This document shows positions 22,526 to 33,440 of a stretch of DNA of 64,000 nucleotides, one piece after another (within the stretch, counting starts at the first letter, position 1; each line of letters starts with the position of its first letter). The position numbers and the translations under genes were made by a program. Origin of the DNA: Eriocheir sinensis. Lineage: Eukaryota > Arthropoda > Malacostraca > Decapoda > Varunidae. The stretch covers positions 284,354 through 348,353 of the forward strand of contig NW_026111172.1 in NCBI RefSeq assembly GCF_024679095.1, given 5' to 3'. Under the pieces are notes generated by a model that saw nothing but the letters and a program-made list of their open reading frames with translations, had not been told where the DNA came from and did no database searches.

Positions 22526-22769
22526 TACCAGCGGCTATATATAGATGCCAATATAAGACACCAGAAAATGTCCGTGTGATAGCACCTAAAATTTACACCT
22601 AGCAATTCGCGGCTGGCAATACAGGCGCGACTTGCTCTTTTTCTATCTTCATCTCATACTGGGTTGTTGCATTCTTTCTTTCTCTAATTTTCTTTTATTT
22701 TCTCTCCATCTTTACCTTCCCTTATTTTTTCGTTTGCCTTCAAGCTTGCTGTCTTTTTCTTCTTCTTTT

Positions 22770-22772
22770 AAT

Positions 22773-22815
<43 letters not shown>

Positions 22816-23215
22816 CTCATTACCTCTCTCATTCTCATTATCATTATCATTCTCCCTCATTCTCATTCTCTCACTCATTCTCATTCTCTCTCATTCTCAT
22901 TCCCATTTTCTCTCTCATTCTCATTCTTTCTCATTCTTATTCTCTCTCATTCTCATTCTCTCTCATTCTTATTTTTACTCCTTTTCTCTTTCTCATTCTC
23001 TCTCTCTCATTAAATTCTCATTCTCTCTCATTCTCTCTCTCATTCTCTTTCATTCTTATTCTCTCTTCATTCTCATTCTCACATTACCTCTCTCTCATTC
23101 TCATTTTCATTCGATCTCTCATTCTCAGTCTTATTCTCATAAACATTCTCCCTCCTTTTCATTCTCTCTCATTCTCATTCTCTCTCTCTCTCTCTCTTAC
23201 AGGAGTTATCTTCAA
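22770..23215. repeat. CT-rich simple repeat, (TC)n and (CTCATT)-type words
   Basis: A pure (TC)n run at about 22775-22812 is followed by about 400 bp of irregular ATTCTC and CTCTCTC words. The 286-codon open frame across it, rich in Ser/Leu/Phe, is a low-complexity by-product. Confidence 0.9.
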
Positions 23216-23324
23216 TTATTTATTCCACTTTTGTAAGTCTTTATTTTTAATCTCTGGTGATCAAGCCATCTCCACCACTCCACAACCATTTATCTCCCTA
23301 AAAACACCCTTCTGCTTATTCTGT

Positions 23325-25690
23325 CAAACTGTTCTCTCCGTGGGGCTCCTCCGATCACAATCTTATTTCTGTATTCTGTCCTATCGCTCCTGTACACCCT
23401 CTGGACCCACCGAAGAGGCGATGCTTCTGGCATTTTGCTTCAGCTCGGTGGGACGACCTGAGGATGTACTTTTCCGATTTCCCGTTGAATGATTACTGCT
23501 TCCAGGATGGAGACCCCTCTGTGTGTGCTCAGCGCATCACAGAGGTGATTGTCTGGATTGGAGGCATACATTCCACGTATACTTTCTCTACTCCTCACGC
23601 TAAAAAGCCTTGGTTTAATCACGCTTGTTCTCGTGCTGTCAATGATAGAGAGGCAGCTCACAAAAGGTACCAGAGCCTTTGAGCTAATGCTAACTATGAA
23701 CTTTACATTTCTGCCCGGAATCGTGCCAAATCTATTCTCCGATTAACCAAAAACTCTTTCATTAATAGAAAATGCCAAAACCTTGCTTTCTCTAACTCCT
23801 CCCGTGACTTCTGGCATCTAGCCAAAAACATCTCCAACTTCACTTCTTCATCTTTCCCTCCACCCCTCAGTCCTGACGGCAACACTGCCGTCTCATCTAT
23901 CTCTAAGGCTGAACTCTTCTCTCAAACTTTTTTTAAAAACTCCACTCTGGACGATTCTGGGCATATTCCTCCTACTCATCCCCCCTCTGACTCTTTTATG
24001 CCTGTTATAAAGATTCTTCAAAATGATGTTTTCTATGCCCTCTCTGGCCTCAATCCTCATAGGGCTTATGGACCTGATGGAGTGCCTCCTATTGTCCTTA
24101 AAAACTGTGCCTCCGTGCTTTCACCCTGCCTGGTCAAACTTTTTCGCCTCTGCCTGTCAAGATCTATCTTTCCTTCCTGCTTGATTGCCTTCATACAGCC
24201 TGTGCCTAAGAAGGGTGACCGTTCCAATCCCTAAGACTACCGTCCTATAGTTTTACTTTCTTGTCTATCTAAAGCTTTTGAATCAATCCTTAACCGGAAG
24301 ATTCAAAAGTACCTTTCCACTTCTGACCTTCTATCTGATTGCCAGTATGGGTTCCGCAAGGGGCGTTCTACTGGTGACCTCCTTGCCTTCCTAATTAACT
24401 GACTCTTGGTCATCCTCTCTTAGCCGTTTCGGTGAAACTTTTGCTATTGCGCTGGACATATCAAAAGCTTTTGATAGGGTCTGGCACAAATCTAATTGCT
24501 TTCCAAACTACCCTCCTACGGTAACTATCTGTCTCTCTGTACCTTTATCTCCAGTTTCCTTTCTGACCGTTCTATTTCTGCTGTGGTAGACGGTCACTGT
24601 TCTTCCCCTAAACCTATTAACAGTGGTGTCCCACAGGGTTCTGTCCTATCTCCCACTCTCTTTCTGTTGTTCATTGATGATCTTCTTTCCAAAACGAACT
24701 GTCCTATCCATTCTTACGCCGATGACTCCAGTCTGCATTACTCAACTTCTTTTAATAGAAGACCCACCCTACAGGAGCTTAACGATTCAAGGCTGGAGGT
24801 AACAGAACGCTTAGCCTCAGACCTTACTATTATTTCCGATTGGGGCAAGAGGAACCTGGTGTCCTTCAACGCCTCAAAAACACAATTTCTCCACCGATCC
24901 CCTCGACACAATCTTCCAAACAACTATCCCCTATTCTTTGACAACACTCAGCTATCACCTTCTTCAACACTAAACATCCTCGGTCTATCCTTAACTCAAA
25001 ATCTCAACTGGAAACTTCATATCTCATCTCTTGCTAAATTAGCTTCCTCGAGGCTGGGCGTTCTGTACCGTCTCCGCCAGTTCTTCTCCCCCGCACAGTT
25101 GCTATCCATTTACAGGGGCCTTGTCCGCCCTCGTGTGGAGTATGCATCTCATGTGTGTGGGGTGGTCCACCCACACGGCTCTCCTTGACAGAGTGGAGTC
25201 AAAGGCTCTTCTCATCAGCTCTCCTCCTCATACTGATAGTCTTCTACCTCTCAAATTCCGCCGCCATGTTGCCTCTCTTTCTATCTTCTATCGATATTTT
25301 CATGCTGACTGCTCCTCTGAACTTGCTAACTGCATGCCTCCCTCCCTCCCGCGGCCCCGCTGCACACGACTTTCTACTTATGCTCATCCCTATACTGTCC
25401 AAACCCCTTATGCAAGAGTCAACCAGCATCTTCACTCTTTCATCCCTCACGCTGGTAAACTCTGGAACAATCTTCCTTCATCTGTAGATCCTCCTGGCTA
25501 CGACTTGAACTCTTTCAAGAGGAGGGTATCTGGACACCTCTCCTCCCGAAATTGACCTCTCTTTTTGGACACTCCTTTGACCTCTATTCAGGAGCAGTAA
25601 GTAGCGGGCTTTTTTTTATATATTTTTCTTTACCCCCTTGAACTGTCTCCTTAGCTGTAAAAAAAGAAAAAAGAAAAAAAAGCAAATCCC
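23325..25690 (+). mobile_element. LINE family B, copy 1 (5'-truncated, decayed)
   Basis: The sequence starts inside the end of the endonuclease domain (GLLRSQSYF region, equivalent to GSSDHNLIS in copy 3). RT blocks follow: [63 protein letters not shown], catalytic YADDSSLH, LGLSLTQNLNWKLH. The conserved C-terminal tail ([27 protein letters not shown]) ends near 25555, and the 3' UTR ends in an A-rich AAAAAAG run by 25683. Stops and frame changes at about 23680, 24235, 24400 and 25190. Jockey/CR1-type non-LTR superclade; exact clade not assigned. Confidence 0.9.
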
Positions 25691-25882
25691 TCTCAGTAAT
25701 TAGAGGCGTTCAGGCCCTCGAAAAAAATGCCAGATTATCTGGAAAGCATAATTTGGTACAGAAAAGTGGATCTACTATAAATTTTTTTTTTGCTTATCTC
25801 AGTGTAATTCAAAACAAAGTTATGAATATTAAGAACATTTTTCTTCAATAATCTTTACACAGATGTGGTATTATGATAAATG

Positions 25883-25888
<6 letters not shown>

Positions 25889-25969
<81 letters not shown>
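25889..25969. repeat. (TA)n microsatellite
   Basis: About 40 TA units in otherwise non-coding sequence. Confidence 0.95.
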
Positions 25970-25971
<2 letters not shown>

Positions 25972-26094
25972 GACCATTATTCGTTGTTTTTGGTCTACAA
26001 AAACTTCTGTACTATCAATTTTAGGCACTTGATACACTAAAGCAGTAAATAAATCACGAACACAGACTTTACTTGTTCATTAATGTATTTATAC

Positions 26095-26500
26095 TGTTGT
26101 GCTGGAAGCTTCCCCCGGCGACCATAGGCCTCTAGAAGGCTCCCGGAGAAACGAGCAAAGGGGCGGAGAGCAAGGCGAGCCGTCCGCGCCCCACGGGGCG
26201 CGGCCAGGCGCCAGGCGGGAAGTGTTGCCAACTCGCATATATTTTTGCTACATGTTCTTGTATGATCTGAAATATACTGTAATATTCTAGACTGTACTGT
26301 TCTGGATATATATAGGAGAAGAGGGCGAGAGAGGGCCAGTCCCAGTCATAGTAAGCTAGTGGTAAGTGAAGAGTCCGAGTGAAGTGTACTACTAAAGAAG
26401 AATATTAAACTACAGAAGCTGTGCAAAGTGTTTACATATCTCCCTCCCACGGAGTCTCCTGACGGCGACACGGAACCCAAGTAACACGTCCGGCATAACA
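26095..26500 (+). repeat. 5' LTR of the gag-only element
   Basis: Starts TGTTGTGCTGG and ends CGGCATAACA. It contains a TATATATA word at about 26306, plausible for a promoter. It differs from the 3' LTR at nine positions, all within the first ~51 bp. Confidence 0.9.
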
Positions 26501-26534
26501 CTGGTGTCAGGAGTGTAGGCATTTGTTTTTCGCC

Positions 26535-27435
26535 ATGGAGACTCGTTCCCAAGCTGCCCAGAGGGACGACATGTTGACTGAACTTTTGGAAGCCTTGAGA
26601 CTACAGGGGGAGAAACAAGAAAGAGCACTCCAAGAACTCAAGGAACAACAAGAAAAAGCACACCAAGAACTCAAAGAACAACAAGAAAGAGCACAGCAAC
26701 AACAAGAAAGAGCACAGCAACAACAAGAAGGAACACTCCAAGAACTCAAAGAACAGCTAGAAGATCGCTTTACGGGATTACAGCTACAGCTAAAAGCAGT
26801 ACAAGATGGAAGTGAATCAGTGCGAAGAGAAATGACTGATGTGACCACGAACTTGGGACAACGCCTGATAGAAGTGGAGAAAGAACACACAAATCTTCAA
26901 CAAGAGATGGAGGTGGTACGAGACGACACACAAAGAAATACTAGAAGTAAGTGACAGAGTGAAGGCCCTTGAAGACTGCTTGGCTGGAAACGGACAGCCA
27001 GTGCCTGCAGGGGCTAGTTGTACCCAAGATGCTTCTCCTACGCAAGTCCGGGGTAGTTTGAGCCCTGTTTCGCCTGAGTTTATCCCCGCAAGAAGTTCCG
27101 CCAGCCCCATGGGTCTGCTGGGTTCGCCTGTTAGAAAGAAGCCTCAGGAGTTTGATGGCAAGGTCTCCTGGGAGGCTTACCGCGCTCAGTTTGAGCTGTT
27201 GGCAGCTCGGAACGGATGGGATGACCAAGAGTGCGCGGTACAGCTGGCCACTAGCCTGAAAGGGGCGGCGCTGGAGGTCCTTGCTCAGCTCGACAATGCG
27301 ACAAAGGGCAGCTACAGCGGGCTGGCACAGACGCGCAGGAGGCAACGAACAGAAGACAGAGACAACGCAGGCGTCCACAGCGATACGACGATTATTATGT
27401 TTTTGATTAATTCTCTTATGTTTGTACATAGTTAA
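26535..27435 (+). pseudogene. gag: Gag-like protein with N-terminal coiled coil (frameshifted)
   Basis: ATG at 26535 opens METRSQAAQRDD followed by about 100 residues of Gln/Glu/Leu-rich heptad sequence with repeated QELKEQQE units, a predicted long coiled coil. A frame change near 26930 leads into 26959-27435. Its middle part, KKPQEFDGKVSWEAYRAQF ... NGWDDQECAVQLATSL, matches the capsid-type Gag of Ty3/gypsy elements. The frame stops soon after, without zinc knuckle, protease or RT. Sits between two LTRs. Probably a structural protein or packaging relic. Confidence 0.75.
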
Positions 27436-27475
27436 GTGTGTGATCGGGACGATCACAATTAAGAGGGGGGTATAG

Positions 27476-27881
27476 AGTTGTTCTGGAAGCATCCACATGC
27501 GACCATACGCCTCTAGAATGCTCCCAGAGAAACGAGCAAAGGGGCGGAGAGCAAGGCGAGCCGTCCGCGCCCCACGGGGCGCGGCCAGGCGCCAGGCGGG
27601 AAGTGTTGCCAACTCGCATATATTTTTGCTACATGTTCTTGTATGATCTGAAATATACTGTAATATTCTAGACTGTACTGTTCTGGATATATATAGGAGA
27701 AGAGGGCGAGAGAGGGCCAGTCCCAGTCATAGTAAGCTAGTGGTAAGTGAAGAGTCCGAGTGAAGTGTACTACTAAAGAAGAATATTAAACTACAGAAGC
27801 TGTGCAAAGTGTTTACATATCTCCCTCCCACGGAGTCTCCTGACGGCGACACGGAACCCAAGTAACACGTCCGGCATAACA
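27476..27881 (+). repeat. 3' LTR of the gag-only element
   Basis: Homologous over its whole 406 bp to 26095-26500. The first base pair is AG instead of TG. It ends GGCATAACA at 27881, followed by the ATAC duplication. Confidence 0.9.
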
Positions 27882-27944
27882 ATACCTTGGAGATAGATCA
27901 TAGATTTATACGACTTGGCATTCCAAACCAAAACAAACCTTCTT

Positions 27945-28140
27945 CTTCTTTTGACCTGTCGGTTTTCATCGTCTCATCACCATCACCTCTTCTGGTACTA
28001 ACTCCCCTCTCTGCCTCTCGTAGTTGCTATACATTCTACAATTAGGTGTTCCACTGTTTCTTTCTCCCCAGTGTCCTAGACAGCTACAGCCCTTTGTGTT
28101 GGTAAGTTTTGGTGAGAGTGAGTTCGGCCCCTCAGCGGCT
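27945..28140 (-). pseudogene. LINE C-terminal zinc-motif fragment
   Basis: On the minus strand a frame reads EKETVEHLIVEC, the same kind of motif as ETVEHMLLECP in LINE family D at 3153-3530, where it follows the RT. Stops surround it; no RT motif survives. A small dead fragment. Confidence 0.5.
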
Positions 28141-29374
28141 CCTTTCGGTACTGTCCGGGTTTCGGCCTGTTAAATATCTCTTTACCACAAGCTCTACTAA
28201 CTAGATTCTGTTCGGTACTTTCCAGATTAAACATTAGTCTTCGTAGAATCTGTTAGAAAAATGGTTCATTTCCTCCTGCCTACATGCGGCAGGAGATTAG
28301 AAAAAATTCGAGAATGGTGTAAGCTTAGGTGGGAGTATTTAGCTTGTAATAACTAAATGGTAGAGTGTTTCTCACCACTTCACCTGAAAAATGTTAGCAT
28401 AAACACTTGGGATCAATGTCTTGTAGACTATATAGACACAGTGCATCATGATTTATCACGTGAGAGATTTTAAAGTGTGCGAGTCCTCATAGCTTCAACA
28501 GGAGTTGACTCAGTTTTAGTTAAAGTAGCTAGCGATCACTGGCAGTTTTGGGGGGCCAGAACTCCTCTAATTGGTGCCTGACCTGTATGTTACATTTTCT
28601 CCATTTACTGGTTAATATACATGTAACAATGACATGCATGATTGTGTAACACGGTTGGTTGACGTCGAGTCAAATATAGGCTATTATTTGCGTATGCGTA
28701 TTTTTTTTTCTCCTTCCTACAGTTTACTCGTATTGAGTTTTGATCAAATCTAGGAGACGCTCTACATAGAAGGCTTTACAAGCTTCTACATTCAAAGTAA
28801 GACCATGGTCAATATATAATGAACATTACACAGAGGAAGTGTGAGGGATCAAGGCGGGTGTGTAACATTTCTTCTCAGCTTCTACGGAATAAAGACAAGG
28901 AAATGCTGATGTTTTTCTTTTAAAACCTGTACATACATCTTTAGTGCATATACTGCAGCAATTGAATAACTAAAAACATATGATATGTGCAAGAAATAAG
29001 GCAGACAAGCTCATTTACGCCGACGATCTGGGAGCGAGAAATGCAATATTTTGAGTAGAATTGCTGGCTCCGCCCACCGGCTAAGTTCCGGCCCCCCCCT
29101 ACCCCCCTTGCTTCACCTCACAGTGAAGAGCGACCCGCTGAGGGCCACTCCACTCCAAGGTCTTCCCGCCATCCGTCATGTTGCCCTGCGTTGATGCCTC
29201 GATCCTCCCCCTTCCGCCTCCATTATTTTATTAACTTAATTAGTAGATAATAATCTTCATGCCCGATTTTTTTTAAGGTTTGTTAATATACTGTTATTGT
29301 TATCAGACTATGAGTCCATCCCTAATAACTATTTATGCAATTTTGTTTATCCAAAAATAAATATTCACTTTATT

Positions 29375-29376
<2 letters not shown>
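28141..29376. other. No gene recognised
   Basis: AT-rich sequence with no open frame above about 60 codons and no repeat shared with the rest of the window. Confidence 0.5.

Positions 29377-29459
<83 letters not shown>
29377..29459. repeat. (GA)n microsatellite at the 3' end of CR1-like copy B
   Basis: About 41 GA units contiguous with the LINE 3' end (minus strand reads ...CTATGTAAATC then (TC)n). Confidence 0.95.
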
Positions 29460-29463
<4 letters not shown>

Positions 29464-30369
29464 CATAGATTTACATAGAAAATCAGACCACACAGACCCC
29501 ATGGTCCAGACTTGGTGGTCTGTCCTTAAACCTAAGTGATTTTACATTAATCAGAAGACTCCAAAACGTTGCATTTCTACTCTAGTTGATATTAAGTTGA
29601 AGGAAGTGACGGTCGAGCTTATTTTTGAAGGAGTCAATCGTGTTACACTGGACCACTGACGGTGGAAGCTTATTCCATTCTCGCACTACAACGTTGGTGA
29701 AGAAAAATTTGGTGCAGTCTGAATTTACTTGTCTACATCTGAGTTTTACGCCATTGTTCCTCGTGCGCAAAGTGTCATCGATCATAAACAATGTTGATCT
29801 GTCTACATTCGTGAAACCATTAAGTATTTTAAAACATTCGATCAGTTTTCCTCGGAGGCGACGTTTCTCAAGAGAGAACATGTTAAGGGTAGAAAGCCTT
29901 TCTTCGTAGGATTTGTTGCGCAAGGAAGGGATCATTTCGTTGCCCGACGCTGAACACCTTCTAATTTAGCAATATCCTTTGCATGGTGGGGAGACCAAAA
30001 CTGTACCGCATATTCCAAGTGGGGTCTGACTAAACTGTTGTAGAGCGGGAGTATTACATCTTTATTCTTGAATACAAAGTTTCTTTTAATGAAGCCCATC
30101 ATTCTGTTCGCTTTATTTGCTGCATCGATGCATTGCTGTGAGAATTTGAGGTTTGACGCGATTTTGACCCCCAAGTCTTTGACGCATTGAACGCTTTTGA
30201 GTTTAACGCCGCGCATTTCATATTCGAACTTCTTATTCCTCGTTCCAACTTGAAGGACCTGGCACTTGTCTACGTTAAAGGGCATCTCCCATCTATCCGA
30301 CCAAGCTGAAATTTTGTGCAAATCCTCTTGGAGGCTTTGCCTGTCTTCGTCAGTGAGAACCGAGTTGCC
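29460..30369 (-). mobile_element. CR1-like LINE, copy B (5'-truncated)
   Basis: The minus strand encodes the RT C-terminal part, [36 protein letters not shown], then 117 codons ending [11 protein letters not shown] ... HFLQLNIN. A one-codon frame slip at about 29935 separates the two open parts. The 3' UTR carries a tandem ATTTACATAG just before the (GA)n tract. Truncated at 30369, upstream of the catalytic motif. Close in sequence to copies A, C and D. Confidence 0.9.
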
Positions 30370-30919
30370 GACTACGCTGACCTATCCCTCTGAAACACCC
30401 TCGTGGTACCTGTCGGTCCATTTGCACCTACGTACCCCTGGGGGTCGTTTCTCTGACTGAACTGGGCAAAATATGGGAATGGACATGAATATCCCAGCCA
30501 ACCTCACACCGAGGTCACAAGCTGGGGAACAAACTAGTCCGCCCGTAGCATTCTCGCTGTCGAGTTACCCCCTGGGAATAGGCGCACAATCATCCTACCT
30601 GTCTTTCGATCACAAACATTCACCCAGACACGCAACCTTGCACTGCCCATCCATTCCTCAGCAACTGGGGAGCGCCCGCCAGGTCCTGAAATACTGACTT
30701 TGACCCCGAATGGTGTTGGTTGTCAAGTTAGACTTTCTCACCGAACTCCTGAATTAAAATACCCCGTCCACTCCCACACTAACCCCTGACCGCGCTGATA
30801 AGACACCTGAAAGAAAGTTATATGGTTGGGGGGGGAAGTAACCCGGACTCAATTCTCCCGGCTCACACACGCAGGTCCTTTACCCACGCCTAAACCCATA
30901 CATCCTAAGGCATTCAGCA
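30370..30919. other. Unassigned, probably 3' non-coding part of gypsy element 3
   Basis: Lies between the CR1-like copy B truncation point and the end of the gypsy 3 integrase frame. No LTR matching 33147 onward was recognised. Confidence 0.35.
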
Positions 30920-32040
30920 TTAACACTCCTCAGTCAACCTCCGGGGGTGTCTGCGCACTCGCGGTGGCAATTGTTCGTCTTCTGGCCCGGGTTCAAAAGT
31001 ACAGTCAGGCGGTTCGACCAGCCACTCCTCTTCCCCTATGTAGGGCTTTACTTGTCCAGCAGCTCGTTGCACCTTTTTGCCTGTGAACAAGCTTTCCATC
31101 ACGTACACGCTCCCATCCAAAAGTTTTTCTACCACTCGGTAAACCCCATCCCACCTGGGATTTAGATTCCGGCAGGTGCCCGGTATCGTGGTTTCCCTCT
31201 TCACCCATACCAGTGAGCCCACCTCCACCGCTTGGTTGACCCGCCTTCGATTGGCGACTTGGCGGTAATGTCTTGTCATGCGCTGGTGGGTACTGCGGAT
31301 AAGGGCGTGTGCCTCCGCCATCTCCTCGTCTCCGCCGTCGACCGACGGGAGGGCCGCACTTACTAACCTGGGTGGATGTCGAGAGAAGAAGGCAAAGTAA
31401 GGCTGTTGCCCCGTGGAGGTGTGCACCGCCTGTTTCATGGAGATCTGGCAGGGTTGAAGTAGTTGGGGCCAACGAAGAGGGTGGCCCTGGCAGAGGGCGG
31501 AGAGGACCGCCTTGAGGGTCCGATGCATCCTTTCCGTGATGACGTTGCCTTGGGGGTGGTAGGGAGTCGTGTAGAACAGGGTGATGTGGTGCTTGTGGCA
31601 GAACTGCTGGAACTCTCTGCTGGTGAATTCTCCTCCGTTGTCCAGCACGATGCCACGAGGGGTCCCGTAGTTTGCCAGGTACTGCCATAGTGCGTGTGTG
31701 ATGTGTGTGGTGTGTTTTGTTTTAAGGGATAAGAACCTAACAAACCTACTATAATGGTCTACTACTGTGAAGGCGTAACGGAAACCGTGATTTCCTGCAA
31801 ATATATCAGTTAGCTCGATCCCTACCCTTTCCAATGGTTTTGACACGGGCGGCAGTTCCTTCCATTGTTGTTGTAGTCCTGACTCTCCTTTAAACCTCTG
31901 ACAAGTTACACATCCTTTGACATAATTGTATACATCCACCTTGAGACTGGCCCAGTAAAACATTTCCTCGGCCTTCTTAATTGTTTTCTTCTGACCGAGG
32001 TGTCCTGACAATTCATGGGCATGTTGCATGGCTTGTTTAG
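30920..32040 (-). pseudogene. pol: Gypsy element 3 integrase
   Basis: A minus frame of 369 codons from 32029. Zinc-binding HHCC domain (HELSGH ... CVTCQRF), catalytic core with D in ELTD, D in VLDNGGEF and E in VITERMHRT, then a C-terminal domain with WVKRET, NLNPRWDGVYRV and a tail of Arg/Pro. Fully open over the core. RT, RNase H and protease are missing: the frame abuts gag-like sequence at about 32040, so a ~2 kb segment seems deleted. Its nearest relative in the window is element 1's integrase. Confidence 0.85.
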
Positions 32041-32309
32041 TTAACTCTCATAACCTCAACCGTGAATTCCGAGCGGAAATAACTTTGGGAGGATTGCCAG
32101 GAATGAATGTTCCCGTTCTTTTGGTTACTATGAATGAGTATGGCCAGTTCAGGGCTCACTCTCCCTTTGGCGACTTAGATTCTGGCTTCATCGGAGGTAC
32201 AGCACTGCTCTACGAGTTCAAAAAACATTTGTAACCTGGCTGTTGCGTCAAGGCCCTGGAGTTGCGGGAGGTCAAGAATCGGAATGTCCCGCGGCTTGGT
32301 CAAGAACAT
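32041..32309 (-). pseudogene. gag: Gypsy element 3 gag, N-terminal part
   Basis: ATG at 32309 opens a frame MFLTKPRDIPIL...LQGLDATARLQMFFEL; TAA at 32175-32177 interrupts it, then it continues VAKGRVSPELAILI to about 32045. The LDATARLQMFFELVEQC pattern resembles capsid N-terminal Gag of arthropod gypsy elements. It lies between the SGNH ORF and the integrase on the same strand. The rest of gag is lost at the deletion junction. Confidence 0.6.
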
Positions 32310-32552
32310 TTTGGGGCGTGAAGCGCCTGAGGGTTGGGTCGTCTGAGGGTAAGGAGAGACGGGGTGGTCGGAGATGGGTTAGGGTCCTCCCTCACTAGTG
32401 ATTCCTCTTCCATTTTGACTACTACGTAGGGAAACTTAGGAGACGACATGTCGTGTAGTGGTACGGCCTATGGCGACAGGTAGGGGTTCGGTCCCCGTGT
32501 TCCGTTGGCTCCAGGAACGCACACGGTTTTCTCTTCGCTGTAGGCGGTATCC

Positions 32553-33071
32553 TTACACCTCTTCCAGCTGTTTCGTGATTATGGAAATTAATTTCTCCTC
32601 CACTCTCTCTCTCCCCTCACTTGTCCAGTGGACCCCATCTCCTGAGAGGGATTCTACGAACTGAGGTGAATTGAAATGTGAGGTTCTGTTTGTCACTGTA
32701 CGTTGGATTTTCCTGTTGACAGCCCCTTGAATTTTATGATACTGATGGGAATTGACAGGAAATTCTCCCGTGTAGAAGCGGGGTTCTAACTTTATGACAT
32801 GAACTGTAGCCCCACACTCGTCCTCGATAGCGTAATGGATTTCTCTTATATTGTTACAGAGTACACTTGGATCTGTATCTACCTCGATATCATTACTCCC
32901 GATCCAGAGGATACATAAGTCGTGTTCCTATTCCAGCACTTCTTTCAGTCGGGTATCGGAAAAGAATGAGTCTACTCTTCCTCCTGGAGCTTGGAATATT
33001 TTAATCTCAACTTCTGGAACGTTTAGATGAACGGGGATTTGACTGTGACCAACTAGGGAAACTTTAAGCAT
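32553..33071 (-). pseudogene. SGNH/GDSL-hydrolase-like ORF in gypsy element 3
   Basis: Start ATG is 33071-33069 (an in-frame TGA lies upstream, so this is the first possible start); stop TAA 32555-32553; 172 codons with one in-frame TAG at codon 48. It shows all four SGNH hydrolase landmarks in order: block I VSLVGHSQ (Ser10; His in place of the usual Asp of GDS), block II APGG (Gly30), block III WIGSNDI (Gly58, Asn60) and block V DGVHWTSEG (Asp145, His148). No signal peptide or membrane segment is seen. It starts about 75 bp inside the LTR and is followed by gag on the same strand. Known family role: ester hydrolysis; a role in the element is unknown. One point change would account for the stop. 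Confidence 0.7.
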
Positions 33072-33146
33072 AGTATAGGTTTTGTCCGTCGCGAGAAAGT
33101 GCTTTCAGCTGTGTTCTTAGTTAAATTCCACCGCTTAAGCCACCAG

Positions 33147-33437
33147 TGTCGTGCCCGGAAATTCGGGGCACTAAATGATGTTAAAAGAAAATTCAACTAA
33201 TGGGGAATCTGGGGATGAATCAAGGGGGGGGCTCACCCCGGGGGGCAGTGTTGCTGCCACCACCCAGAGATCTACCGATGAACTATGTCACCGTTAGCTC
33301 ACTGGGAACCTTAAAGTATATGTCTATAAAAAGACTAAGGACTTAACTAGGGGTTAAAGTGACCCAGAGCGAGACTCTGATCCCTTGGACAGAGTTAACG
33401 TGGGGAGCGGGGAAGCTCGGGGCGGTAAAAGGTTACC
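33147..33437 (-). repeat. LTR (inner part) of gypsy element 3
   Basis: The plus strand begins TGTCGTGCCCGGAAATTCGG at 33147, so the minus-strand LTR ends CGGGCACGACA, followed by CTGGTGGCTTAAGC. The CCGGAAATTCGGGGCAC palindrome at the edge is a common LTR style. The outer end is not resolved; the TTAA-flanked MITE at 33441 may sit inside the LTR. Confidence 0.5.
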
Positions 33438-33440
33438 TTA

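Larger units (their letters stand above)
26095..27881 (+). mobile_element. Gag-only LTR retrotransposon (TR-GAG type) with ATAC target duplication
   Basis: Two 406 bp direct repeats (26095-26500 and 27476-27881) flank a 975 bp interior. ATAC occurs immediately outside both ends (26091-26094 and 27882-27885), a 4 bp duplication fitting gypsy-type integration. Inside, the left LTR is followed by CTGGTGTCAGGAGTG (primer-binding-like) and the right LTR is preceded by a purine tract (AAGAGGGGGG). Only a gag-like reading frame is present, so the element must be mobilised in trans. Confidence 0.88.
30920..33440 (-). mobile_element. Ty3/gypsy LTR retrotransposon 3, with SGNH ORF, internally deleted
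   Basis: Minus-strand order: LTR (from at least 33437 down to 33147), primer-binding-like CTGGTGGC, SGNH ORF, gag start, deletion junction, integrase. PR, RT and RNase H are missing. The 3' LTR was not found and may have been removed when the CR1-like copy B arrived at 30369. Confidence 0.7.

Noticed and set aside
22632..23492. 286-codon open frame rich in Ser, Leu, Phe and His
   Set aside because: Translation of a CT/CATT simple repeat; the amino acid composition follows the repeat and its end overlaps the LINE family B start.
30826..31690. Plus- and minus-strand frames overlapping the gypsy 3 integrase
   Set aside because: Shadows of the 369-codon integrase frame.
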